A DNA stretch of 64,000 nt from contig JAJOZX010009068.1 in NCBI GenBank assembly GCA_023014485.1, forward strand, positions 119,044 through 183,043, written 5' to 3'. The notes below the pieces were generated by a model. That model did no database searches. It was given only the letters and a program-made list of their open reading frames with translations, and was not told the origin of the DNA. This DNA is from Bathynomus jamesi. Lineage: Eukaryota > Arthropoda > Malacostraca > Isopoda > Cirolanidae. This document shows positions 1 to 9,453 of this stretch, piece by piece (position 1 is the stretch's first letter; the number at the start of each line of letters is the position of its first letter). Position numbers and translations under genes: made by a program.

Positions 1-2
1 AC

Positions 3-176
3 ACGAGTGGTGTTGTGGTGGACATCTTCAAAAGAAGATTAGACGCCTGGCTCAAAACAATCCCATATGAACCGGGCGTACCTGGCTATGTGAGGTGGAG
101 AGTACAAGAAACCAACTCTCTACTTCACCAGGCCAACTCGAGAGGAGGGGCGACAAGCTTGACCTTCGTGAAATGA
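3..176 (+). pseudogene. C-terminal end of a CR1-like LINE reverse transcriptase
   Basis: The open frame reads VVDIFKRRLDAWLKTIP and ends at TGA 174. This is the usual C-terminal tail of CR1/Jockey-type non-LTR polymerases, where FKxRLDxWL follows the reverse transcriptase core. The 5' part lies outside the window, so whether the element is longer cannot be seen. A related tail lies on the minus strand at 60130-60500 and also carries a VFKRILDTWLRTVP motif. Family placement is by motif only. Confidence 0.6.
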
Positions 177-262
177 GGAATCATCGGACAGAACATTTGA
201 AAGGTTGAAAGGTATATGGAATGAATTTCACAATTAAACACGTGAAATGATTGAATGATGCA

Positions 263-340
263 AACCCATTCCTTGACGAGGTGTACTGCTGAATACGCGA
301 AAGACCTTGGAATAATTTTTTTCCCTGTGGGTTTGCATCA

Positions 341-341
<1 letters not shown>
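263..341 (+). repeat. Penelope-like element 3' tail fragment
   Basis: This matches the non-coding 3' tail of the PLE copies at about 23.4, 33.3, 33.6 and 40.2 kb: CCTTGACGAGGTGTACTG, then a run ending in CCTTGGAATAATTTTTTT and a GTGGGTTTGCATC end. Only the tail remains, and like every other copy here it runs directly into (TA)n. Confidence 0.6.

Positions 342-372
<31 letters not shown>
341..372. repeat. (TA)n microsatellite
   Basis: A simple dinucleotide tract directly after the PLE tail. Confidence 0.95.
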
Positions 373-374
<2 letters not shown>

Positions 375-466
375 TGTAATGGATGTATTGTTGGGTGTAA
401 TGGATGTATTCTGTAATGGATGTATTGTTGGGGTTTTTTACTCCGCATATACCTATACGGACCAAT

Positions 467-1600
467 ATGGCTGAACCGTCATACAGTGATGCCGCGTTTA
501 CATCTGGAACAGAAAACCAAGATCGTTGAGTGGGTTCATGTGACAAATTCTGTGACGCAGGTGTAACAGAACTTTTGCAGAGAATATGGATCCAGAGATC
601 CATCCGATAAAAAGACAATATCACAAATTGTTAGCAAATTTCAAACACATTAAATGTAAGCAATCAACATACGGGTATTAGTGGTAAGTGATGACCCACA
701 AGAACTGTACAACACATAAATATAGTTCATGAAATTATTGCGTGCAGTCCGCAGAAGTCAATTCGACGTTTGTCAGCAGAAGTAGGCATTTCACGAACAT
801 CTGTGCATCGCATACTTCGTACCAAATTAAACCCTTTTCCCTACAAAACTCAACCACAAGCTTCAATGACTAATGTCCAAAAACAAAAACGAATAGAAAG
901 TTCACAACATGGATGTTAGCAAAGCTAGAAGAAGATCCTGAGGTTTTGAAACGCATCGACTTCACTGACGAGTGTTACATACATCTGTCTAGGGAGATTA
1001 ATAAGCAAAACTTTCGTTACCTGGGCAGTCATGCTGGCGCTCCAGTAGAGCTTCCACATACTGTTGCTAAACTGAACATTTGGGTCGCTGTTGGGTGGTA
1101 TGGTGTAGTAGGTCCCCACTACTTTGAGAATGAAACTGGAAAAGCAGTAACGGTAAGGAAACAATTCATATCGTCAGATGCTACAAGATTTACTTACCAC
1201 AACTAATTAGTTTGTAAGAAAGAAAAGAAAAGAAATAACTGCATTACCCCAGATTCACATGGTTTCAGCTGGATGGAGCACCTCCAAAACATTGCTTGTG
1301 AAACTCGCAACTTTTCGACGAAACATTTTTCCTAGCGACTAATCTCCCTTCATGAGCAAGTGGAATGGCTCCCATACTCACCTAACCTCACACCGCTGAC
1401 TTTTTTTTTGTGGGGTTACATAAAAGACAGGAGCTGTTCTACCAAGCCTAAGACACTTGAAAACCTAGAAACCAAAGTCTATAAGGTAATCAACAACATT
1501 CCATCTGAGCTATTTCCAAAAATTATTCGAAACATTTGTGTAAAGTTGAATATTGTGTTAGGAAAAAATGGCAATTACACTGAACATGTTGTTCAGTTAA
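467..1600 (+). pseudogene. decayed mariner-type transposase
   Basis: This is a broken IS630/Tc1/mariner-superfamily transposase. Pieces in shifting frames can be followed in order. An N-terminal helix-turn-helix part comes first (DKKTISQIVSKFQTH near 600-650, VGISRTSVHRILR near 785-830). The catalytic core follows: FTDE near 960 at the first Asp, and FQLDGAPPKH near 1270 at the second. Next is SPNLTPLTFFLWG near 1380, where the usual SPDLTPLD has lost the third catalytic Asp. It ends with a basic C-terminus near 1590. Frameshifts and the lost Asp mean it cannot encode an active enzyme. I could not define terminal inverted repeats. The protein resembles the copies at 2.8 and 6.8 kb but is clearly more diverged. 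Confidence 0.7.
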
Positions 1601-1684
1601 AGTTAATAAACGCCTATGCTTTATGTATCTACTGCATTTGTCTTTGTGTCTAGACTCCTTTTTTGTAACTTAATCATTTATTTA

Positions 1685-1804
<120 letters not shown>

Positions 1805-1843
1805 TTTTGGATTTTTCATAGCTTCTCTCTTCCACTAGTTTAG

Positions 1844-2678
1844 ATTAGTTTTGAAATCGTGTGCGCTGGTTCAATTCCATTGATCTACCGAAATGAAATC
1901 GCTAACTGACCTGGTGGTAATGCTTTGGGGAAGAAGGAATTTATAAGGTTTAAATTTTAATATTCAAAGATAAAGAATCCCTGATCCCCCGATACGGGGT
2001 TAGCATAAAAGTATGCAACGTCTGCAGACGAAACACTTTATTCGTTCCCGTTAATCGGAAATTCAACTTTTGATTTTATATAAACTAAATGGACTCGCAA
2101 AGCCGTCGAAACGAGATATCCACATTTTCCCCAATGTAGACAGGCGAGTGAAGATAACGTACGGCCTCAACAACTTAACGAAGTTAGGTTAGGTTAGGTT
2201 GTATTCTAGTTGTATTCCAGGTTCTAGTTGATTAGGTTGTATTCTAGTGTAAACCACTGTAAATTCCTCTTATCACTCCTTTTAATCCGTAAATAAAAAT
2301 ATAATTTGTAGCAAATATTACGTTCAAATAATACATTTCTCCAATGAAGAATCTACTTTTCTTATACATTTTCTACCTACAAATATTATTTTTTGTTTTT
2401 TTCACAGTGTTTCTAACCGAAAAGATCCTCCGGTTAATCAGTTACTTGTAACCGTCGTAATTAATATTTAATTAATAAATAATAGCTGGGCCTCTTTCAG
2501 TTGGTTGTTATAATAGTCATTGCCATCACCTTCGTCTGCTAGGCCTTCCCTTACTGAAACGGCATTGACAGACCGCAATTCGGTTTACCAAAGTTACAAT
2601 AGATACGATGATAATTTCGAAGGCAATGATAATGGATGGCTCGGAAGAATGCTATGGCGGGTTAGTTAACTGTTCATG

Positions 2679-2680
<2 letters not shown>
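1844..2680. other. no gene seen; short TTAGG run
   Basis: No convincing gene or element. At about 2184-2200 there are three to four units of TTAGG, the arthropod telomere repeat unit, in interstitial position. Confidence 0.5.

Positions 2681-2681
<1 letters not shown>

Positions 2682-2732
<51 letters not shown>
2682..2732. repeat. (TA)n tract
   Basis: It directly flanks the left end of the mariner copy that starts at 2733. Confidence 0.95.
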
Positions 2733-2735
<3 letters not shown>

Positions 2736-3637
2736 GGCGTCCCAAAAAATGTATACACACTTTAACAGCTGATAGCTCAATTGATGTTTCTTTCTTTCCA
2801 AGTTAAACCCATTAGAATTAATAATGGCAGTCAGACTAAGCTTTGAACAAAGGAAATTCATTCTAAAATGCTACTGGAAGTGTGAAAACGCAGTTGAAGT
2901 GCAAAGACAGTTTAGTTGGGAGTTTCAAACAGATCCACCAACGCGACTTACCATCACTCGAATTAGAGATAAGTTTGAAGCCGATGGAACTGTTCAGAAT
3001 GTCCACAAGAAGCGTTCCGGAAGACCATGGACATCGACAAGCCCCACAAAGCAAGAAAGAGTACTGGAAACGTATCACCAAAGTCCAAGAAAATCTGTGC
3101 GGCAAGCGAGTCGTGAGGTAGGAATTTCAGAATCGTCTGTCCAACGCATTTTGAAGCGCTGTCAATGGAAAAGTTACATTCCAAGATTAGTCTATGCTAT
3201 TAATGAAGATGATCCGGACCGAAGAGTGGAGTATTGCGAGTGGTACTTGGCACGATGTGGATGTGGATTGGACGAAGGGGTTTCGTAGAATATCCTCCGC
3301 GTTCACCAGACCTCACACCACTAGACTTTTTTTTATGGGGATACTTAAAAGACAAAGTCTACGCTATAAAACCTGCAATAGTCGCTGAATTGAGAGCAGC
3401 CATTGAACGAGAATGCACACAAATATCAAACGAAATGTTTCGTGATGTTTGCGATTCCATTGCTTCGCGTTATCAGCAGTGCCTGGACCAGAACGGACGT
3501 CAGTTTGAAAACAGGCGTTGACAAAACAATTAAATAATGTCTGTAGATTCTATTACATTTTGAAAATGAAATGTATTTTAATAAACACTGCCTTTATAAG
3601 TATTTAAAGTGTGTATACATTTTTTTGGGACGCCCTG
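2733..3637 (+). mobile_element. internally deleted mariner element, copy A
   Basis: The element is 905 bp with terminal inverted repeats starting CAGGGCGTCCCAAAAAA, continuing into ATGTATACACACTTTAA at both ends, and TA on each side as expected for mariner insertion. It sits between two (TA)n tracts. The coding region has lost the middle of the transposase. Copy B at 6690-7596 has the same ends and the same internal junction. Confidence 0.92.
2824..3521 (+). pseudogene. mariner transposase with central catalytic domain deleted
   Basis: The ATG at 2824 opens a normal N-terminus: [19 protein letters not shown], a first helix-turn-helix, a GRPWTSTSP linker, then a second helix-turn-helix ([14 protein letters not shown]). 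Near 3240, after RVEYCEWYL, the sequence jumps to the region after the second catalytic Asp and out of frame. The downstream frame (about 3267-3521) carries [21 protein letters not shown] split across residues, with the last catalytic Asp, and a normal C-terminus ending at 3521. The first two catalytic Asp residues are gone, so it can only have moved with help from another copy. Confidence 0.85.
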
Positions 3638-3763
3638 TATATATATATATATATATATGGTGCTACTATAGCGTGATTCCTACCTCGATTCGGCGGTCTA
3701 CCTTTTAATTATAGCTTCTTACCTTGTTTATTAATTGTTTACATTCCAATGTCCATCGCCCTT

Positions 3764-3836
3764 GACGATTGGTTAGGTTTAGTCATGATATTTTCGTTAG
3801 TTTTAACGAAAATATCGTGACTAAACCTAACCAATC
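3764..3836. repeat. hairpin of the TTAGGTT/ATATTTTCGTTAG fold-back family
   Basis: A near-perfect inverted repeat: CGATTGGTTAGGTTTAGTCA pairs with its complement before 3836, and TTAACGAAAATATCGTGAC mirrors the inner part. It shares its arms with the larger fold-backs at 4697 and 30694, but here the arms are in the opposite order from centre to edge. Confidence 0.75.
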
Positions 3837-3988
3837 GTAGGTAGACCACATACTATAGTAGCACCGAAACTATTTTTTAAATAAATAAAATTGAATAATA
3901 AATAGCATTTTATATTTATTATATTTTCATTTATACCTTGGATAGGAATCACATTCTACAGTACTGTAGTTTCGAACCAAAACGGGTA

Positions 3989-4189
3989 TAGGCTGACCAT
4001 ACGTACCGTTTTGAACGGGACAGTACCGTTTGTTTTATATTTCCTGGCCGCCCGTCGTTTTAATAAAAATGTCAATTTTGTCCCAGTTTATGTACTTACT
4101 TTTTCATGAATACAGAATATTACATAACCCCGTCCCTTTTTTGCCATCCCAATGTCCCGTTTTTGTCTCAAGGAAATATGGTCAGCCTA
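3989..4189. mobile_element. 201-bp hAT-type MITE with 8-bp target duplication
   Basis: The ends TAGGCTGACCATA are inverted at 3989 and 4189. The 8-mer AACGGGTA flanks both sides exactly (3981-3988 and 4190-4197). An 8-bp duplication is the hallmark of hAT insertion. It is non-coding and nested in the 3659-4251 element. Confidence 0.85.
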
Positions 4190-4419
4190 AACGGGTAGGA
4201 ATCACCCTATAGTATCGAAGTCACCGGTATGAATCACGCTATAGTAGCACCATATATATATATATTATTTTAAATGAATTTGATTAACATATGAAACAAC
4301 ATTGAAAGTGGAGTGGGCCTTATTTAACTGCCAAGTATATTAATAGAAGTTCCATTAAATAGTTTAATATATTCTCTTAGGTAATAAATAGATCATAAGT
4401 TAAAGTATTTTATGAAAAG

Positions 4420-5266
4420 TAGTGATGTACCGATTCCAAAATTTTGCCGATGCCGATTCCATAAAAAAGTGCCGAGCCGATGCCGATTCTTTGCCTATAT
4501 TTTAAAAAATCAATTCCTTTCATAAATTTTACTAATGTAATGTGAACACTTAATTTTCATATTTTTACATTTCAAATTTGTTTAAATGCTTTTCCTTACC
4601 TCACTCCACAATATACAATACTAGAATTTGTTACTCATATACCGTAGCTAGAGTGATGTTGAGTTGTTTTATTACTCAGTAAAATAATAAAATAATGGAG
4701 CTATTGAAGAATAGGGACCCCAGCCTTCTTTAGTTAGCTTTATAAGGCTATCTAACGAAAATATCATGACCTAACCTAACCAATCGTCAAGGGAGTACAG
4801 TTAACCTAACGATTGGTTAGGTTAGGTCGTGATATTTTCGTTAGTTAGCCTTATAAGCATAACTAAAGAAGGCTGGGGTCCCTATTCTTCAATAGCTCCT
4901 AAATTATAAAGTACAATTTAATATAGAATTATTATTAATATAGAATAGAAGATTACAATAGTTTATAATATTTAGAGATTAGCTAATTAGAGAAAATGTA
5001 AATTTATGGGCAACTTAACTTATTAAGCTTTGCCTTTTTCGTAAACGTAAAATATTTTTATATAATTATACTTTGAAATGAGTATAAATTATCATAAATA
5101 GCGTTTTTTGTCTGTTCAATTTTCTATAAATATAGATTTTGTTTTGTAATGAAAATTTTAAAATGTCAAAGAATCGGTGAAAGATGGCTAAATTTAGCCT
5201 CTGACGATGCCAAAAAAAAGAGGCCGATTCTGCCGGTGCCGATGTCGGTTAATCGGTACACCACTA
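4420..5266. mobile_element. non-autonomous hAT-type element, TAGTGATGTACCGATT ends
   Basis: The left end TAGTGATGTACCGATT is matched in inverted orientation by the right end (AATCGGTACACCACTA). Several GCCGATGCCGATT-like subterminal repeats lie just inside both ends. The flanking 8-mers are ATGAAAAG (4412-4419) and ATGGAAAG (5267-5274), 7 of 8 identical, as expected for an aged hAT duplication. The interior is AT-rich and non-coding, and is interrupted by a fold-back element at 4697-4899. Confidence 0.8.
4697..4899. mobile_element. fold-back MITE, copy 1
   Basis: About 203 bp, nearly all of it stem. GGAGCTATTGAAGAATAGGG and the following bases pair with the right arm, which ends in CAATAGCTCC. 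The central arms contain CCTAACCTAACCAATCG and its complement. No coding capacity. It is nested in the hAT-type element. Copy 2 is at 30694-30893. Confidence 0.85.
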
Positions 5267-5837
5267 ATGGAAAGGTATTCTCTTTTCTCATTGTGCAGCG
5301 TCGGAACTTACGAAACACATTATTAATAGCCACATTTTGACCTCAAACGATCAAAAGAGCTCCTCTTTACATCTGTGACAGACGATCAACATGTCCGACA
5401 CGCAGATACAGAGTTATACAGATAAGATCAGTTAAAATCTCAATAAATAATTAAATACTTCAATTCATTAATAAAAATTGTAAAATAAATCTATAACATG
5501 ATCAGAGATTATTTTTTATAGTACAATATTTCATTTTGGATTAATTAATGAATTTATTAATAATTGAAAATGTCTTTTTTGAAGGTACACTATTTTAAAG
5601 GTAATTTTGTTGTTGAATATAATTGGATGCTAAAATAATAATTATTCCTTCATTTATTTTACGTTTGGTTCTTTTCCATTAATTAATGTTTGCTGTAATC
5701 ATTTTTATGTTTGATTAAGAGAATTAATGCATTAGTAAAGGTTATAGAAATAAGAGCATTACGTTATTATACCACGATCCAAATAAAACACTTTCAATAT
5801 ATACTTAACCCAATAAAATAATATGAAATAATAATTA
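5267..5837. other. AT-rich, nothing recognised
   Basis: No gene, element end or structured repeat that I can support. Confidence 0.4.
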
Positions 5838-6124
5838 GCCTTTTGTTAGCTTCCGCCCGAATTGTTTATTCTGACGAAGGTCAAGCTTTTCACTCCACGT
5901 TAGACCTACAGTTTAACGTGGAATCCGAACCACGCCCCACCAGCAGCCCAGCATCTAGGCCATCCAGGGTACCAAGGGTACCCATTTATCTACCAACCAC
6001 TTTTTTATTTTGTGGAAGGATGAATAGCTGGGTTTTGATGCGCGCCCGCTGCAGTAACCGTGTCTCGAACCCGGTGCCGATGAATTCGTAGTCAGCGACG
6101 CTAACCACTACACCACCGAGACGC
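5838..6124 (-). repeat. SINE with two tRNA-like heads (copy 1)
   Basis: This is a reverse-orientation copy of the unit best seen at 19531-19814. The right end holds the first tRNA-like head (complement of GCGTCTCGGTGGTGTAG with a GGTTCGAGAC B box). The left half holds the second module (complement of a GGTTCGGATTCCACG box). It is not a working tRNA gene. Confidence 0.75.
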
Positions 6125-6159
6125 AACATAAAGTGAACGTAATAAGATGGTTTAATATA

Positions 6160-6385
6160 CAGGGTGATTCAAAAGTCAAGTTACATAGGGCTTTTCTGTT
6201 TCTTTGCAGGTAAATGAGTTATGAAATGTTATCGAAGGAGGAGCGCATTGATGTGATACTCCTAGCTGGCTGCACAAGTCCATTGCCGTTAACGGTGGCC
6301 ATATCGAACATGTAATGTGACTATTCCCCTGTATCATTACATAATACAGTATTTCCCTATGTAACCTGACTTTTGAATCACCCTG
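6160..6385 (+). mobile_element. 226-bp deletion derivative of a mariner-type transposon
   Basis: The ends CAGGGTGATTCAAAAGTCA and its complement match with one substitution over about 31 bp, and TA lies outside both. Inside, a frame starting at ATG 6218 reads MSYEMLSKEERIDVILLAG, the N-terminus of a transposase. Another frame gives VNGGHIEHVM then stop, the typical C-terminus. Everything between has been deleted, so this is a MITE caught in the act of being made from a full element. Confidence 0.85.
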
Positions 6386-6387
6386 TA

Positions 6388-6420
6388 TAATAATAATAAT
6401 AATTATTATTATTATTATTT
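6388..6420. repeat. (TAA)n/(TTA)n microsatellite
   Basis: AATAATAAT followed by TTATTATTA, a small perfect palindrome of trinucleotides. Confidence 0.9.
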
Positions 6421-6689
6421 CTTAAAATAAAACAATGTTTCTTATTAAATTATTGCAGGAAAAACATTTTTAAGCGTTGGTGAACGGAACGTTTCGGGAA
6501 AAATTCCCTTATCTAGTGCTATAATTAGTAATTATTAAAAATGTAAAAAACGTGATGGAACATTGTCGTTGTCGTTCTCAATTTAGAAAAATAAACTTCA
6601 ATTTTACCTTTTATTCGATGATAAGCAGAAAACGTAAAAATTGCTGCTTAAATCGATCTATCATATCTATTAATATATATATATATATA

Positions 6690-7596
6690 CAGGGCGTCCC
6701 AAAAAAATGTATACACACTTTAACAGCTGATAGCTCAATTGATGTTTCTTTCTTTCCAAGTTAAACCCATTAGAATTAATAATGGCAGTCAGACTAAGCT
6801 TTGAACAAAGGAAATTCATTCTAAAATGCTACTGGAAGTGTGAAAACGCAGTTGAAGTGCAAAGACAGTTTAGGAGGGAGTTTCAAACAGATCCACCAAC
6901 GCGACTTACCATCACTCGAATTAGAGATAAGTTTGAAGCCGATGGAACTGTTCAGAATGTCCACAAGAAGCGTTCCGGAAGACCACGGACATCGACAAGC
7001 CCCACAAAGCAAGAAAGAGTACTGGAAACGTATCACCAAAGTCCAAGAAAATCTGTGCGACAAGCGAGTTGTGAGGTAGGAATTTCAGAATCTTCTGTCC
7101 AACGCATTTTGAAGCGCTGTCAATGGAAAAGTTACATTCCAAGATTAGTCCATGCTATTAATGAAGATGATGATCCGGACCGAAGAGTGGAGTATTGCGA
7201 GTGGTACTTGGCACGATGTGGATGTGGATTGGACGAAGGGGTTTCGTAGAATACCCTCCGCGTTCACCAGACCTCACACCACTAGACTTTTTTTTATGGG
7301 GATACTTAAAAGACAAAGTCTACGCTATAAAACCTGCAACAGTCGCTGAATTGAGAGCAGCCATTGAACGAGAATGCACACAAATACAAACGAAATGTTT
7401 CGTGATGTTTGCGATTCCATTGCTTCGCGTTATCAGCAGTGCCTGGACCAGAACGGACGTCAGTTTGAAAACAGGCGTTGACAAAACAATTAAATAATGT
7501 CTGTAGATTCTATTACATTTGAAAATGAAATGTATTTTAATAAACACTGCCTTTATAATTATTTAAAGTGTGTATACATTTTTTTGGGACGCCCTA
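6690..7596 (+). mobile_element. internally deleted mariner element, copy B
   Basis: 907 bp, the same terminal repeats as copy A and more than 95 percent identical by eye. It has the same deletion junction, with a 3-bp GAT length difference before it. The last base of the right terminus is A instead of G. (TA)n lies on both sides. Confidence 0.92.
6782..7497 (+). pseudogene. mariner transposase with central catalytic domain deleted, copy B
   Basis: The N-terminal DNA-binding half (6782 to about 7230) is intact, with two helix-turn-helix parts and a GRPRTSTSP linker. The frame then ends at the same out-of-frame junction as copy A ([17 protein letters not shown]). The C-terminal part with SPDLTPLDFFLWG follows in another frame and has a further one-base loss near 7388 compared with copy A. 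The first and second catalytic Asp residues are missing. Confidence 0.85.
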
Positions 7597-7599
7597 TAT

Positions 7600-7632
<33 letters not shown>
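7597..7632. repeat. (TA)n tract between mariner copy B and SINE
   Basis: A simple tract that abuts both elements. Confidence 0.9.
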
Positions 7633-7633
<1 letters not shown>

Positions 7634-7933
7634 ACCATGGTTAACCTTGGTTTTGCTTCCGCCAGAATTGTTCATTCTGATGAAGGTCAAGCTTGTCACT
7701 CCACCTTAGACCTACAATTTAACGTGGAATCCGAATGACGACCCCACTAGCAGCACAGCGTCTTATCCACGGGGCTACCCAGGGTACCCAGTTATTTACC
7801 AACCAATTTTTTTTTTTTGTGTGGAAGGATGAACAGCTGGGTTTTGCTGCACGTCGCCTGCCGTCACCGGTTCTCGATCTCGGGGCCGATGGATTCTTAG
7901 TCAGTGACGCTAACCACTACACCACCGAGGCGC
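7633..7933 (-). repeat. SINE with two tRNA-like heads (copy 2)
   Basis: Reverse-orientation copy: the second module's GTTTAACGTGGAATCC-type tail is near 7720 and the first head's ACCACTACACCACCGAGGCGC is at the right end. (TA)n follows on both sides. Confidence 0.75.
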
Positions 7934-7937
7934 GTAC

Positions 7938-7981
<44 letters not shown>

Positions 7982-8069
7982 TCTTCTCTTATATTTATTT
8001 TTATTATTTTTTTTTTATTTTTTTTTATTTATTTATTATTTTATATTATTTTAATTATTATTATTTATT
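7938..8069. repeat. (TA)n followed by T-rich low-complexity sequence
   Basis: TA repeats to about 7979, then TTTATTATTTTTT-type sequence up to the Helitron start. Confidence 0.9.
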
Positions 8070-8301
8070 TTTTTATATTATATATATAAAGAGGAAGTTT
8101 GTTTATTTGTTTAGTTGTTCGCTATAGAAAACCAAACGGTTGAACTTACAAATTTTAAAATAACTTCATAATAACCAGTTTTTTACAAGGAATCTAATGG
8201 TGCTATTTATTTTGTATTTGGTGTAGTATTTAATACGAAATTGACAATTAATGATTATTGCGTCATTTTTTTGTAATAAATTTTTTTTAATAAACATACA
8301 A

Positions 8302-8461
8302 AACATAAAATAGAAATTTTTAAAGAATTTAGTGAAAATCTGGCATTCGTAAACTTTGCGGAGCAAATATTCCAGCGGAGCAACATAAAATAGAAATTTT
8401 TAAAGAATTTAGTGAAAATCTGGCATTCGTAAACTTTGCGGAGCAAATATTCCAGCGGAAC
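8302..8461. repeat. tandem duplication, 2 x 80 bp
   Basis: Two nearly identical 80-bp units beginning AACATAAAATAGAAATTTTT, just upstream of the Helitron reading frame. Confidence 0.9.
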
Positions 8462-8539
8462 AAATTTTCCAGGACAGTGCTAAATGGTTTCATAAGTGAT
8501 TTAGTAACTTTGTGAATTGCAAATTATTGTTTAGTGATA

Positions 8540-9453
8540 CAGGTGATTATGCCACCCAAGAAACGCCCTTTATATGGAAAGTCTTCTGCCGCTAAAAGAA
8601 TTCAAGCACAAAGAGCAGCTGAAACAGAAGAAGAACGCAATCAAAGACTTCAAGCACAAGCTGCAAGACAGGCTGCTCAAATACAGGAAGAGACTTTGGA
8701 ACAACGTAAAGCTAGACTTCGAGCTCAAGCTGAAAGGCAGGCTACTCAAAGACAGCAAGAAACTGTTGAACAGCACCAAGCCAGAGTTCAGGCAGAATCA
8801 TCAAGCAAGCTGGATATAGACAACAAGAAACTTCTGAACAACGTCAAACCAGACTTCAAGCACAACAATTAAGACAAATAACTTACAGAGAGCAAGAAAC
8901 AGAGGAGCAACATGATGTACGACTTCAGGCTCAAAGAACAAGACAAGCTCAAACACGATCTCGAGCATTCAATGCTTGGCAGTGGAATTTAAGTGCTTTT
9001 AACTATAATCCACAATATAATTATGCATCTGACAAAGTGGTTATTATTGGATCAATGTCTAAAATATGTGATAAGTGTGGTGCTAAAAAGTGGGATAAAG
9101 AATCACCAGGAATGTGTTGTACCAATGGAAAAGTTCAATTACCTGCGCTTTCGGAACCTCCAGAACCTTTGAAAACTCTACTTACAGGCACTACATCTGA
9201 ATCTAAACACTTCTTACAAAATATTCAAGCATACAATTCTGTATTTCAAATGACCTCATTTGGAGCTAATATCATTATTGAAGGAGGATTCATGCCTACA
9301 TTTAAAGTTCAAGGTCAAATATATCACAGAATAGGTTCACTACAACCATTACCTCATGAAGAACCAAGGTATCTTCAATTGTACTTTGTTGAGATTTGCA
9401 ACATCAAGCACAAAATAGATACAATAGAAACCCAGCAACAAGATTGGAACTAA
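8540..9453 (+). pseudogene. Helitron N-terminal region with zinc finger
   Basis: The reading frame opens near 8549 (MPPKKRPLYGKSSAAKRIQA) with a Gln/Arg/Glu-rich, coiled-coil-like repeat of roughly 26-28 residues (AQAxRQAxQxQEETLEQRKA type). It then shifts frame near 8810. The next frame contains CDKCGAKKWDKESPGMCC, the Cys-rich zinc-binding segment found before the Rep domain of many animal Helitrons. At least one frameshift separates the two parts. Confidence 0.75.

Larger units (their letters stand above)
3659..4251. mobile_element. MITE of 593 bp with GGTGCTACTATAGCG ends
   Basis: The left end GGTGCTACTATAGCGTGATT is repeated in inverted orientation at 4232-4251, followed on both sides by a near match (CCTACC / CATACC). 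(TA)n lies immediately outside each end. No coding capacity is seen. A hairpin repeat (3764-3836) and a separate hAT-type MITE (3989-4189) lie inside it. Confidence 0.8.

Noticed and set aside
2184..2200. Chromosome end suggested by TTAGG units
   Set aside because: Only three to four units, with unrelated sequence on both sides.
2863..3184. Antisense and alternate-frame open frames over the mariner DNA-binding half
   Set aside because: Both mariner copies show the same shadow frames. The sense frame has recognisable helix-turn-helix motifs and the others have none.
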